Part shown: positions 8,887 to 18,205 of the stretch, in pieces | How the letters are laid out: each line of letters begins with the position of its first letter | How positions within the stretch are numbered: position 1 is the stretch's first letter | Assembly: GCF_030145185.1 (NCBI RefSeq) | Contig: NZ_JAQYWB010000023.1 | Location: 1 to 64,000, forward strand | Source: Desulfoluna sp. | Lineage (GTDB): Bacteria > Desulfobacterota > Desulfobacteria > Desulfobacterales > Desulfolunaceae | Reading direction: 5' to 3' | DNA length: 64,000 bases | Translations under genes and position numbers: made by a program | The notes under the pieces: generated by a model | The model's database searches: none | What the model was told of the DNA's origin: nothing | What the model saw: the letters and a program-made list of their open reading frames with translations, nothing else

Positions 8887-10251
8887 TCAGAGCCCCAGAA
8901 GGTGAGTGGCGATCCGAAAATAACAATAGACACTGATAATATCGATGCTGGTGGTGACAAAAGGACCGGTGGCAACCGCCGGGTCGATATTGATTCGCCC
9001 AAAGATCATGGGGACCAGAGAACCCACCAGAGCCGCGATGGACATGGACGAGAGCACCGCCAGCCCCACAGAGACGGAGAGCATGGCCGTGTTAAGTTCC
9101 GCGCCGAAACGTATTTGCGCAGCGACGGCGATGAGCCCCCCATAAATCGTGCCTAAAATCACACCGATGCAAAGCTCCTTGGACACCACATGCCTCAGGT
9201 CATCAGAAACGAGACGCCCCGTGGCCAGACCACGAACCACAATCGTGGAAGACTGGGTGCCGATATTCCCCCCCATCCCCATGATCACAGGAAGAAAAGC
9301 CGCCAGATAGGTGACCTGCTTCAAGGAGTCTTCAAAATGACCAATGATAAAAAAGGCGAGAATGCCCCCGATGCAGCTGGCAAAAAGCCAGGGAAGTCGA
9401 ATGCGGGTACTGCTCATGACCGACTGGGTTTCCACAAACTCTTCGCCCACACCGGCCATTTTGAGGATATCCTCTGTGGCCTCCTGGCGAAAAATGTCGA
9501 TGACGTCATCGACGGTGACGATGCCCATGAGGCGGTTGTTGTCGTCCACCACAGGAACGGCCAGAATATCGTAACGGGCGACGATCTGGGCGACCTCTTC
9601 CTGGTCCACGTCCGTCTTGACCGAGAAAATATCTGTGGTCATGAACTCTTTAAGCGGGGTGGCGGGTTTGACGACCACTAGTTGCCGCAGAGACACCACC
9701 CCCACAAGCCGCTCATGATCGTCTACCACATAAAGGTAAAAGGGCATCTCAACATCGGGAAAATCTTTTTGGAGAGATTCAATGGCCTCTCTGGCCGTAA
9801 TCTCTTCACTGAGCGCCACAAAATCGGGCACCATAATACCGCCGGCGGTATCGTCATCGTAACTGAGAAGGTCCTCCACCTCTTCGGACTCTTCTGTATT
9901 CATCTTCTCCAGAACGGCGTCGGCTTTATCCCGGGGAAGATCAGCAATCAGGTCCGCCACGTCATCGGCGGGCATGTGATCAAAAACGTCCAGGAGCTCA
10001 TCCACCTCAATGGTCTCGATAAACTCCGTCACGGTGTATTCACTGAGTTCGCTTAAGAGCACCGCCCGCTGCTCATAATCGTTGATCATGTCGAAGAGTC
10101 TGCGCTGACTGTTCACCGACAAATTCCTGAAGATAACGGAGAGATCCGCCGCATGGGTTTTATTCACTATTTTTTGAAGATTGCTGCTGGCTCCGCGCCT
10201 TAAAAGCCGCTTGATGGTCTCTTCAAGGATCTTACTTCTGTCTTCACTCAT
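8887..10251 (-). CDS. mgtE: Magnesium transporter MgtE
   Basis: The 454-residue protein shows the full MgtE order: an N-terminal helical domain with acidic repeats (DHMPADDVADLIADLP), two CBS domains (about 135-255; GGIMVPDFVAL and FMTTDIFSVKTD), then five membrane segments including FLPVIMGMGGNIGTQSSTIV, the pore signature. MgtE is a Mg2+-gated channel of the inner membrane, with the cytosolic CBS domains sensing Mg2+. The start has GGAGG six bases upstream. It heads an mgtE-recO-GHMP kinase unit. No M-box riboswitch was recognised upstream. Confidence 0.95.
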   Translation of the reverse strand: MSEDRSKILEETIKRLLRRGASSNLQKIVNKTHAADLSVIFRNLSVNSQRRLFDMINDYEQRAVLLSELSEYTVTEFIETIEVDELLDVFDHMPADDVADLIADLPRDKADAVLEKMNTEESEEVEDLLSYDDDTAGGIMVPDFVALSEEITAREAIESLQKDFPDVEMPFYLYVVDDHERLVGVVSLRQLVVVKPATPLKEFMTTDIFSVKTDVDQEEVAQIVARYDILAVPVVDDNNRLMGIVTVDDVIDIFRQEATEDILKMAGVGEEFVETQSVMSSTRIRLPWLFASCIGGILAFFIIGHFEDSLKQVTYLAAFLPVIMGMGGNIGTQSSTIVVRGLATGRLVSDDLRHVVSKELCIGVILGTIYGGLIAVAAQIRFGAELNTAMLSVSVGLAVLSSMSIAALVGSLVPMIFGRINIDPAVATGPFVTTSIDIISVYCYFRIATHLLGL

Positions 10252-10540
10252 GGCTTACCTCCCCGCAATACTGGCCCTTCGAAACGACGGGTAACGAAGG
10301 GCCAGATAAGAGACAGCACACAGCACTCATGAAGCGTCACGGCACGGGTGACGATTTTCGCTTCAGGACTGCTGTGTTCTGCATCAAAGCCCGACATCGC
10401 CGGCGGCGCGGTTGTCCTGGTCGTATCGGGGCTAAAAGATCAGGCGTCACACGAAAATGACGCAGTACGTGTCCGACATGAGCCCGTCCGTGCTCATGTC
10501 TGTCAGGGGATCCCGAAGGATCCGCAAAATCTAAATGTCG
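10252..10540. other. Hairpin-rich intergenic region upstream of mgtE
   Basis: Four inverted repeats crowd this stretch: CTGGCCCTTCG/CGAAGGGCCAG (10271-10305), CGTCAC/GTGACG (10335-10353), GACATGAGC/GCTCATGTC (10475-10500) and GGATCC-cgaa-GGATCC (10508-10523). None is followed by a good T-run on the minus strand. They could be leader structure for mgtE, read-through control after the RodZ-like gene, or repeat remnants. Confidence 0.5.
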
Positions 10541-11258
10541 TCAGGGAATCCAAAGATTCACCGGTCGACCGCATTGCCCAGGGATGGACACCGGTCGACC
10601 GTTGTAAAACAGTGCGACGGCGCACTTATCTTCCAAAAGGATATTAAAACATTCCACCGCACGGATTAAAACCCGTTCGTCTTGTTTCATTACATACGTT
10701 TTTGGCAGGCTGCCGTCATGGCTCACCTTAACATGCGCTTTGCCTGCCGAGAATATTTCCAGAAGCAACATATCCCGCGCCTTATCGGGATGTGCTTTCT
10801 TTTTGACCTCTTTGGGGGGAATGATTCGAGCCTCAGAAGGAGGCTCACTTTGTTGTGCACCCTTGTTTTCAGAGGGTGTCAAAAAAAAAAAAGAAACCAC
10901 CTGTGACAAAAAGAATCAGACAAAACGATAAAAACAACAGGCCAAAATTCCGTCGACGGTTTTTAGGGCTGTAAAAATTATGTCGCTCCTGTTTGGGAGG
11001 ATACGCTTCGAGATAAAGGGAAACCACGGTATCGCCGTCGGCACCGCAGGCATCGGCGACAAAACGAAGAAAACTCTTAAGGAGCACATCTTCAGGCAGC
11101 ACGCTGCGATTTCCAGCTTCAATATTCTCAACCATATAACGAGAGAGCTTGGTCTCGTGACAGACGGCTTCGATCGTGATGCCTTTTTTTAACCGAATGT
11201 CTCGAAGGTACTCTCCAAAATGGGGCCGTTCCTGCGTCTCTTCATTGTGGCCAGACAT
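10541..11258 (-). pseudogene. RodZ-like membrane protein, frame interrupted at a T12 run
   Basis: Two overlapping frames together make one RodZ-like protein of about 238 residues. The first (from 11258) has an N-terminal helix-turn-helix (FGEYLRDIRLKKGITIEAVC), a basic linker and a membrane segment, then stops at FFFFFDTL. The second (10541-10909) supplies the periplasmic domain, with FSAGKAHVKVSHDG and a GRPVSIPGQCG-like end similar to the RodZ C-terminal domain. The frames meet at 12 As on the plus strand (10881-10892, Ts in the coding sense). Eleven Ts would restore one frame. It could be a sequencing slip, a real mutation, phase variation or transcriptional slippage. RodZ anchors MreB in rod-shaped cells. 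It lies downstream of surA-like genes and mfd. Confidence 0.75.
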
Positions 11259-11297
11259 AAGCCCCACCCCTTCCCTCGTTACCGCGCAATAGCGGTG

Positions 11298-11978
11298 TTA
11301 CTGAATAACCCTGATGTGTGCATCTTTTTTTAAATCGCTCAGCCACTGGGCAAATTTCTTTCCCACGGCGTCCTGATAAAGCTGGTCGGCAATGGATGTA
11401 CGAAGCTCCTCAAGGGGCTTTTCCCCGAGGTCCTTCTTATTTTCGTTATAATAAGCCTGAATATCCTCATCGGTAATCACGATTTTAGATTTGACTTCAT
11501 AGCTGACCAGACGATTTCTCAAAAGCTGGTGCCTGATCTCGGCGCGATAAGCCTCATACGCCATCCCCTGCTGCTTGAGTTGAGATCTCAGCGATTCGTC
11601 GGTAAATTGGTTGAGAGATTTCACCCGTTCAATGGCACGATCTACTTCTTCCTCCCCGATGTGAATATCTTTTCTCACCACCAACTGATCGGTGAGCTTT
11701 TTCTCCACAAGTTGGTTGATCACGTCCTCACGAAGTTTGAACCGCATCTGCATCTCTTTCTCCAGAGGGTAGTTCATCTGACGCATTTTTTCTTCATAAG
11801 GCGCCAGCTCTTCATTCAGATCAGTAAGAGTGACCACGTCATCGTTAACCACAGCCACGATACGATCAATCACTTCAGCTTTTTCCGCGCTGACCGTCCC
11901 TGCTGCCAGGGAGATAAACACAGTCACGAGGGCACAAAAAAATAATGTTCCAAACTTATCGGTCGTTAACTTGATCAT
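11298..11978 (-). CDS. Short SurA-like periplasmic chaperone (SurA N domain only)
   Basis: From MIKLTTDKFG the protein has 226 residues: a signal peptide ending near SAEKA, then the SurA opening IDRIVAVVNDDVVTLTDLNEEL and the helical N-terminal chaperone domain (to about 165), finishing with TDEDIQAYYNENKKDLG. The parvulin domains of standard SurA (about 430 residues) are absent, so it probably has chaperone but no peptidyl-prolyl isomerase activity. SurA-type proteins escort outer-membrane proteins through the periplasm. It follows another SurA-like gene on the minus strand downstream of mfd. Confidence 0.8.
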   Translation of the reverse strand: MIKLTTDKFGTLFFCALVTVFISLAAGTVSAEKAEVIDRIVAVVNDDVVTLTDLNEELAPYEEKMRQMNYPLEKEMQMRFKLREDVINQLVEKKLTDQLVVRKDIHIGEEEVDRAIERVKSLNQFTDESLRSQLKQQGMAYEAYRAEIRHQLLRNRLVSYEVKSKIVITDEDIQAYYNENKKDLGEKPLEELRTSIADQLYQDAVGKKFAQWLSDLKKDAHIRVIQ

Positions 11979-12095
11979 ATTCCATCCGATTTCGATTATA
12001 CACTGCATTCCCGAACCGCCTGTAAGGCAAAAAAAGTCCCGGAGTTTCGGTGTAGATGGTCCCCACGTTCAGGGGCCGTCCCCCGCCGCGGAAAG

Positions 12096-12743
12096 CTACG
12101 GCCTGCCTTCTTCAAGGATCTTTTCCCACAATTTGCCGTTAACATCAATTGAATATTTTCCTTCAACCTCCTGTCGCCAGCTGCGATAGCCTGTCTCCAT
12201 CCGACTTCGCTTGACCCGATGGATCAGCGCCTGCTCGCTCAGCCCCTGGGTTCTTTCGCCGGAGGCAGCCTGAAAGTCCTTATATGTCAAAGGACGTTCC
12301 AGTACAAATTCAGTGGCAAGGGTCTTTTCCACCCACAGGCGTTTGGCAAGGCGTCGCTTCCACATGGCAAGAGAGATCCCCCGACTCATCAGCTCCTTTT
12401 CAAACCCACCTTCGGGATACCCCTTCCGGGCATTTTGAACGGCCTTGTCCAATTCGGCCTCCCCAAGAAGGATCCCTTTTTCGTCGGCAAGACACAAGAT
12501 TAAAAGTTCTTCCTGGAGTTGATGAAGGACCCCTTCCCTGATGGCAACCACCTCATCCGTCCTGGAGAGGCCTTCGTATGGGTACCCTTGCAGCGCCAGC
12601 TTCAGAGCATCCTGATAATCCCCGACCGTGACCCACCGCCCCTTGCAGGAGAGAAGCCATGTCGCAGACGTCTCTTTTTCGCCTCCCATGCAACCGGCCA
12701 GAAACAGAAGAAGGAGGAAGGGCAACAGTCCCTTTTTAAGCAT
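12096..12743 (-). CDS. SurA/PpiC-N-like lipoprotein
   Basis: Beginning MLKKGLLPFLLLLFLAGC, this 215-residue protein has a lipoprotein signal with lipobox LAGC (Cys18). The mature part is helical and follows the SurA N-domain pattern: VGDYQDALKLALQGYP, a long helical pair, LLGEAELDKAVQNARKGYPE, and MSRGISLAMWKRRLAKRLWVE. There is no isomerase domain. It is probably a periplasm-facing lipid-anchored folding helper or a degenerate foldase. It overlaps the end of mfd by a few bases, so the two are translationally linked, and it precedes the second SurA-like gene. Confidence 0.7.
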   Translation of the reverse strand: MLKKGLLPFLLLLFLAGCMGGEKETSATWLLSCKGRWVTVGDYQDALKLALQGYPYEGLSRTDEVVAIREGVLHQLQEELLILCLADEKGILLGEAELDKAVQNARKGYPEGGFEKELMSRGISLAMWKRRLAKRLWVEKTLATEFVLERPLTYKDFQAASGERTQGLSEQALIHRVKRSRMETGYRSWRQEVEGKYSIDVNGKLWEKILEEGRP

Positions 12744-15700
12744 CCGCTGGATTAACATAGGCCCCCACCTCTTTAAGAATGTTCTTACACTGCGTCAGGA
12801 GACTGCTGTTGCTCCCCTTGGTCAGAGCGGCTCGAAACAACAAATCCGGTGTCAACTCGTAACGCCCCTCTCCCCTTGCCGTCACCTCGACAATGGCATG
12901 GGGGACCTTCTGGTGCAGATCGGAGAATGAAAGGGAGAGCTGGGTCCCTGACAACTCCAGTTTTTTCACACCGGCCCTTACCGCCTGAATCCTCAACATG
13001 ATTTTGAGAAGGACGTTGACGGCCTCTTCGGGCATCTTTCCATATCGGTCAATGATTTCCCGTTTGATATCGGCAATTTCCTTGAGATCTCGCAGACGGG
13101 CAAGACGGCGATAGAGCACCAGCCGCTGTTCAATGTCCGGGATATAATCTTCGGGCAAATAGGTAGAAAAGTTGACATTAATCTCCGGCTCCAGGGTGTG
13201 AATTTTGGGCTGGCCTTTTAATTCGGAAATGGCCTCGTCCATGAGGGTAAGAAACATATCGTACCCCACAGCGGCGATATGACCTGATTGAGAAGCCCCC
13301 AGCGCCGCCCCGCCGCCGCGTATCTGAAGGTCGCTCATGGCGATCTGAAATCCGGACCCCAGGTCGGTGTGCTCCATGAGCACCTTCATGCGGCGCGCCG
13401 CATCCCGACTGAGGCGAGCCTCCTCTGGAACAAAAAGATACGCAAAGGCCTGTTCGTCGCTCCGCCCGATGCGCCCCCGCAACTGATAAAGCTGAGAGAG
13501 GCCAAATCGGTCCGCACGGTTCACGATCATCGTGTTGGCGGAAGGGATGTCCAGACCCGATTCGATAATGGTGGTGGTCACCAGCACATCAATTTGCCTC
13601 TCCACAAAGGCAAACATGACCTTTTCGAGGTCCCGTTCGTTCTGCTGTCCATGGGCGACGCCCACACGGGCGGTGGGCACCAGCTCACGAATGCGATCGG
13701 CCATTCGCTCGATAGAGGCGACGTTGTTGTGGACAAAAAAGACCTGCCCGCTGCGACCCAACTCTCGGGTGATCGCTTCTCCCACAATGGCATCGTCATA
13801 TTCAGAGATATAACTGATGATTGCCTGCCGCTCTTCGGGAGGGGTAGAAATCACGCTGATATCCCGCATCCCGGCAAGGGACATGTGCAATGTCCTCGGG
13901 ATGGGGGTGGCCGACAGGGCCAGGACATCCACCGTGCTCTTGAGGCCTTTTAGTTTTTCCTTGTGCCGAACCCCGAACCGCTGCTCTTCATCGATGATAA
14001 GCAGGCCGAGATCCTGGAAAATGATATCCGAAGAAAAGAGACGGTGGGTTCCAATGACAATGTCTACCCGGCCTTCCCCAAGGGCTTCGACAATACGACG
14101 CTGCTCAGACGCTTTACGAAAGCGGCTCAAGCTCTCCACGATGACCGGGTAACGATCAAATCGCTCTCGAAAGGTCTTCAGATGCTGTTCAGCAAGCACC
14201 GTGGTGGGCACCAGCACCGCCACCTGTTTTCCATCCGACACAGATTTAAACGCGGCGCGCATGGCCACTTCCGTCTTGCCGTAGCCGACATCTCCGCACA
14301 CCAAACGATCCATGGAGGACTCTTTTTCCATGTCCTCCAGAACATCGTCAATGGCTCTCAGTTGATCACGGGTCTCTTCATACGGAAAAGAGGCTTGGAA
14401 TTCATTAAAATAGGCATCCGCAGGGGAAAACTGAAATCCTTTTTTGACCTTACGCTCGGCGTAGAGCTTGAGAAGCGCCCCGGCCATCTTCTCCACATCT
14501 TTTTTGGCCTTGGCCTTTACCCTCTCCCAGGATTTACCGCCCATGCGATCCAAAAGCGGTTTATGACCCTCAACACCGACATACTTTTGAATCTGGCCCA
14601 TGCGGTCCACGGGCAGATAGAAGCGGTCTTCGTCTTTGTAGACGATGGCAAGATAATCACTGGTGATGCGCCCCACCACGATCTTCGTCAGCCCGACGTA
14701 GCGACCGATCCCATGCTCATCGTGAACCACGAGGTCTCCCTCTTTCAATTCTCCAAGGGAGAGCAGTTCATCGCGGGCGCGCCTGTTGGAGCTCCGCACC
14801 ACACGACGCTTGGCGCCAAAAATTTCATCTTCGGTAATGACGGCCAGTCCGGCATCGGCCCATAAAAAGCCGGAGGACAAGCTGCCCATGGCAATTCGAA
14901 GCGCCCCACCCCGGGCCGTGGCCTCTCGGTTGAAGGCCTCGACCGTCGGCTCGATACCATAGGGCTTCAGCAACTCCAGAAGCCTTTCCACCTGGGGCTC
15001 TCGGCTGCAGAGTATCCAGGTAAGGTGCCCTTCCTGCCGAAGGGTGTCGAGCCGATCCACCAGAGGCTTCAGGGGGGACTCCTCTTGGGTGGGACGGGTT
15101 TTGAGCTCTGCGGTTAAAGCGCTGTGATCGGAAACGGTCAGGGCCAGGGTCCGCCCCTTTTCGGGGGGGGCCGTGGCAGGCACCATGGCATATTCAAGGA
15201 CCCGGCACCTCGCCAGGTGGGACGTCAGCTCTTCCTGGCTCAGAAAAAGTTGTTCCGGTTTCACCGTCAGGCGATTGCTCTTTCGGGCCAGATCGTAATT
15301 ACTTGCGATCCGTTGGAGGAAAATATCACGGCTCCTGCGTACCCCGTCATAGTCCGGAATGACCATCAGTGCATTCGAGGGAAGATAATCCATGAAGGTA
15401 TCCAGCTTGGGATACACCAGGGACAGGAGGCTCTCCACACAGGATTCGCCCTCTTCCGCCTTGATCCTGCCCACGAGATCCTTGACCTCTTCAAGGGGTA
15501 CGCCCGCATCTGCGGCAGCTCTTCGGATCCGACCCACCACCCCTTCCAGGTCTTCCCGCCTCAGGATTGTTTCCCGGGCTGGAAGGATAACGGCTTCAGA
15601 AAGGGATCCCTTTTTTCGTTGATTGGATGCAGAAAAAAGGCGAATAGAGTCGACCATGTCACCAAAAAATTCAACCCGGACCGGATCATCATGGTAGGGC

Positions 15701-16254
15701 GAGAAAAAATCGATAATCCCTCCACGAACGGAGAAATCACCCGGGTCCTCCACAATGGAAGTGCGAACATACCCGCCCGCCACAAGAGTGGCGATGAGCT
15801 CCTGACGATTCACCTCTTCATTGACCATGAGAAGATCCGCATAAGCGTTCATCTCCTCCTTGGGAATGAGGCGCTGCATCAGGGTGTCCACGGTGGTAAC
15901 CACAATCTTCGGCATCCGCCCTTCCAGCATGGCATAAAGGGTACGAATCCTTTGCGCGGATGTTTCGGCATGGTACGAGACCGATTTATAAGGCAGGATG
16001 TTATAAGGGGGAAAAAGGGCCGCCACCTCATCAGGGGAACCGCCTTCAAAGAGAGCGAGATCCCCCTGGAATGTGTCCACCGCCTTCAGGGTGGGAAGCA
16101 CCACCACCAGAGGCCCTGGGTAAAAACGGGATATCTCAGCTGTAACCAGGGCTTTTTCCGCCCCAGCCAACCCGGTGATAGCAGATAAGGAGCCCTTCTT
16201 GGGAGGTTCTTCCAAAAACGGGCGCAGGATGTTTTCTACTTGATTTTGAGCCAT
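12736..16254 (-). CDS. mfd: Transcription-repair coupling factor Mfd
   Basis: The roughly 1172-residue protein has the complete Mfd architecture: UvrB-like N-terminal modules, the RNA-polymerase-interaction domain (GDLVVHDEHGIGRYVGL), helicase motifs with GDVGYGKTEVA (about 655), DEEQRFGV and SATPIPRTLHMS, the translocation motif region and a C-terminal TRCF domain. It removes RNA polymerase stalled at lesions and recruits UvrA. I chose the ATG at 16254 over an in-frame GTG six bases earlier. It heads a run of mfd, SurA-like lipoprotein, SurA-like chaperone and RodZ-like gene, an arrangement that ties repair to envelope genes. Confidence 0.97.
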   Translation of the reverse strand: MAQNQVENILRPFLEEPPKKGSLSAITGLAGAEKALVTAEISRFYPGPLVVVLPTLKAVDTFQGDLALFEGGSPDEVAALFPPYNILPYKSVSYHAETSAQRIRTLYAMLEGRMPKIVVTTVDTLMQRLIPKEEMNAYADLLMVNEEVNRQELIATLVAGGYVRTSIVEDPGDFSVRGGIIDFFSPYHDDPVRVEFFGDMVDSIRLFSASNQRKKGSLSEAVILPARETILRREDLEGVVGRIRRAAADAGVPLEEVKDLVGRIKAEEGESCVESLLSLVYPKLDTFMDYLPSNALMVIPDYDGVRRSRDIFLQRIASNYDLARKSNRLTVKPEQLFLSQEELTSHLARCRVLEYAMVPATAPPEKGRTLALTVSDHSALTAELKTRPTQEESPLKPLVDRLDTLRQEGHLTWILCSREPQVERLLELLKPYGIEPTVEAFNREATARGGALRIAMGSLSSGFLWADAGLAVITEDEIFGAKRRVVRSSNRRARDELLSLGELKEGDLVVHDEHGIGRYVGLTKIVVGRITSDYLAIVYKDEDRFYLPVDRMGQIQKYVGVEGHKPLLDRMGGKSWERVKAKAKKDVEKMAGALLKLYAERKVKKGFQFSPADAYFNEFQASFPYEETRDQLRAIDDVLEDMEKESSMDRLVCGDVGYGKTEVAMRAAFKSVSDGKQVAVLVPTTVLAEQHLKTFRERFDRYPVIVESLSRFRKASEQRRIVEALGEGRVDIVIGTHRLFSSDIIFQDLGLLIIDEEQRFGVRHKEKLKGLKSTVDVLALSATPIPRTLHMSLAGMRDISVISTPPEERQAIISYISEYDDAIVGEAITRELGRSGQVFFVHNNVASIERMADRIRELVPTARVGVAHGQQNERDLEKVMFAFVERQIDVLVTTTIIESGLDIPSANTMIVNRADRFGLSQLYQLRGRIGRSDEQAFAYLFVPEEARLSRDAARRMKVLMEHTDLGSGFQIAMSDLQIRGGGAALGASQSGHIAAVGYDMFLTLMDEAISELKGQPKIHTLEPEINVNFSTYLPEDYIPDIEQRLVLYRRLARLRDLKEIADIKREIIDRYGKMPEEAVNVLLKIMLRIQAVRAGVKKLELSGTQLSLSFSDLHQKVPHAIVEVTARGEGRYELTPDLLFRAALTKGSNSSLLTQCKNILKEVGAYVNPADA

Positions 16255-16559
16255 ATTCACTGCACGGAGACGTTAGGTTCGTAGACTGAAGCGCATGATG
16301 GCCGCAAAGGAACATCAAAGCGCCCCACCTCAGGGTGGGCATCGGATGCCGGTTCCCTGAGGCGTCCGGCAGGATGCGTGCTCCAGAGACTACAGGAAAT
16401 GCCCTGAGACAACAACACCCATTTTGCAAGACCCCTTCCCCTTCTTTGCGAGAAATGAACGGACCAGAATACGCTCCGCCCTTTCACCGGAAACACACTG
16501 TTTAAAAAAAGAGGGATTTTATTGGGAAGGCATTGCGAAGGCATTGGACGCCCGGGAAT
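16255..16559. other. Intergenic region upstream of mfd
   Basis: No gene is visible. Small inverted repeats include CCCACC-tca-GGGTGGG (16323-16338) and GGCATCGGATGCC around 16338-16350. The mfd promoter on the minus strand should lie here but was not pinned down. Confidence 0.35.
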
Positions 16560-16597
16560 CATAAAAAAAGCAGGCATGAAGTCAACATGCCTGCTTT
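16560..16597 (-). terminator. Rho-independent terminator of the small lipoprotein gene
   Basis: A perfect 11-base stem, AAGCAGGCATG (16568-16578) with CATGCCTGCTT (16586-16596), is followed on the minus strand by seven Ts. It lies 47 bases after the stop of the gene at 16644-17054. Confidence 0.88.
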
Positions 16598-16643
16598 GAA
16601 AATTCGAAGACGCAAAAGCGCCCGTTTAATCCAGACCTCCCGA

Positions 16644-17054
16644 CTACTGACCGGTCAACCCTTTCCTGCTGATGCCTTTTGGCGTTTCATCCACATACTT
16701 GGAAGCGCCGACATACCGCCTGAGTGTCATACTTGTGACATCCAAGCTCTTCACCCGGCTTGTCATTTGGGATTTACATATTTTTCGCATTACACTCTTG
16801 ATTCGTTTGGGAACATTGACCTGCGTGGGATTCCTTTGGGTTAAAACAATCCGTAACCCATATTCAACCTGAGCAATTTTCTTCTTGAGTTCCTTGATGC
16901 CCTCTTCGTCATTCATCATGATCGTCATATCAAAAACCAGAATTGAATGATCATTTAACAGGGTCTCGAAATGCAGGGGATAACTGTATTCTTTCGACGA
17001 GCAGGCCATGCAGAGAAAACAGAGCATGACCATCCCCATTCTTTTTAATGTCAT
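16644..17054 (-). CDS. Small lipoprotein, possibly FliL-like
   Basis: From MTLKRMGMVMLCFLCMACSS the product is 136 residues with a lipobox ending at a cysteine. GGTGG upstream of the ATG at 17054 supports this start over one 87 bases earlier. The mature part (FETLLNDHSILVFDMTIMMN, then EELKKKIAQVEYGLRIVLTQ-type helix, then VTSMTLR) has the strand-helix-strand order of the FliL core: an extended strand, a helix ending in a basic segment, and a final strand. The resemblance is weak and no flagellar gene is nearby. It is monocistronic with its own terminator. Confidence 0.6.
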   Translation of the reverse strand: MTLKRMGMVMLCFLCMACSSKEYSYPLHFETLLNDHSILVFDMTIMMNDEEGIKELKKKIAQVEYGLRIVLTQRNPTQVNVPKRIKSVMRKICKSQMTSRVKSLDVTSMTLRRYVGASKYVDETPKGISRKGLTGQ

Positions 17055-17393
17055 TATACCACCCGTTTTAAAAAGGACCGCTCCGGATATCCGCCCCCCA
17101 CAACCCGGAACCAAAGAAGACACCGGGTTCACCAAAATCAAACAAGGCCCATGACGTTACCGCAAAGATCACTTAAAATTAAGTTAATAAGCAATTTTTA
17201 AATCACCTGACTAAAACTAAACTTAACAAAAAAAGATATAGGTGGATATAAAAAACACTCAGGTTCTGTTTGACCCGCGCCTCAGGGGTTTGTTAAAATA
17301 CTATTTTATTGAGTAAATACACTTTCCATACGAATTTTGCTCTCCTTCCGCCTCCGTGGTGGGAGGCAACAAAAACCGGTCAGGAGCCTATCG
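17055..17393. other. Divergent AT-rich promoter region
   Basis: This region lies between the divergent lipoprotein and enoyl-CoA hydratase genes. It is strongly AT-rich from about 17160 to 17260 and holds the predicted promoter of the acyl-CoA operon. No reading frame is supported. Confidence 0.5.
17270..17299 (+). promoter_or_regulatory. Predicted sigma70-type promoter of the acyl-CoA operon
   Basis: TTGACC (17270-17275) and TAAAAT (17294-17299) are separated by 18 bases, 95 bases upstream of the enoyl-CoA hydratase start. Confidence 0.5.
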
Positions 17394-18203
17394 ATGACCC
17401 ACGCCACCGTGCTCTTTGAACAACAGGATCAAACGGGCATCATACGCCTCAATCGCCCCCATCGAATGAACGCTGTGATTGAAACCATGTATGAAGAGTT
17501 AACGTTCATCCTGAAGACTGTCGTGTCGGATCCCCGGATACGGGTACTCATTTTAACCGGCTCACCCCGGGTTCGTCACGGCGAAATAAAAGAGGCCTTC
17601 TGTGCCGGCGCGGATCTTAAACACCACGCCAGCGCAGAACGCAGTCCGCAGGAGAAAAGAGCCTATATTGAGCTGGCCCACGCCACCTGCCAGAAACTTC
17701 GCACCCTTCCCCTCCCGGTCATTGCCGCCGTAAATGGCCCGGCCCGGGGTGCCGGGACCGAACTGGCAATGAACTGCGATTTTGTACTGATGGCCGACAC
17801 CGCCACGCTGGCCTTTCCCGAAACAGGGCTGGGTACCATGGTGGGGGGAGGCGTCACCCGCCACTTGGAGCGCACCGTAGGCCTGATGCGCGCACGGGAA
17901 CTGATTTATACGGGCCGAAGCCTCAATGGACCGGACTCTGTTGTGGCAGGCCTTGCCCTCTTCAGTGTACCGGGTCCCCGTCTTCTGGAGGAAGCCCTGG
18001 GCTTCGCTTCCCGCATGACGCACAAAGCCCCTCTCTCTATTGCTTTTGCCAAAAGCCTCATGGAAAATGCGCCACAGCGTTCCCTGACGGATGCCTATCG
18101 AGAAGAGAGCGAAGCCATTCTTTCCTGCATGAAAACCCAAGATTGGCAGGAGGGCATTGATGCTTTTAAGGAAAAACGCCAACCCACGTTCAAAGGAATC
18201 TAA
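17394..18203 (+). CDS. Enoyl-CoA hydratase/isomerase family protein
   Basis: The 269-residue protein starts at MTHATVLFEQ behind AGGAG with seven-base spacing. It has the crotonase fold markers: an FCAGADLK oxyanion segment, and RGAGTELAMNCD with FPETGLG, which carry glutamates equivalent to the two catalytic residues of hydratases (about Glu123 and Glu143). It probably adds water to a 2-enoyl-CoA, though the family also includes isomerases and lyases. It is the first gene of a three-gene operon with an ADP-forming acyl-CoA ligase (two bases downstream) and an alpha/beta hydrolase, which suggests degradation or energy-conserving conversion of an organic acid. Confidence 0.85.
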   Translation: MTHATVLFEQQDQTGIIRLNRPHRMNAVIETMYEELTFILKTVVSDPRIRVLILTGSPRVRHGEIKEAFCAGADLKHHASAERSPQEKRAYIELAHATCQKLRTLPLPVIAAVNGPARGAGTELAMNCDFVLMADTATLAFPETGLGTMVGGGVTRHLERTVGLMRARELIYTGRSLNGPDSVVAGLALFSVPGPRLLEEALGFASRMTHKAPLSIAFAKSLMENAPQRSLTDAYREESEAILSCMKTQDWQEGIDAFKEKRQPTFKGI

Positions 18204-18205
18204 GC

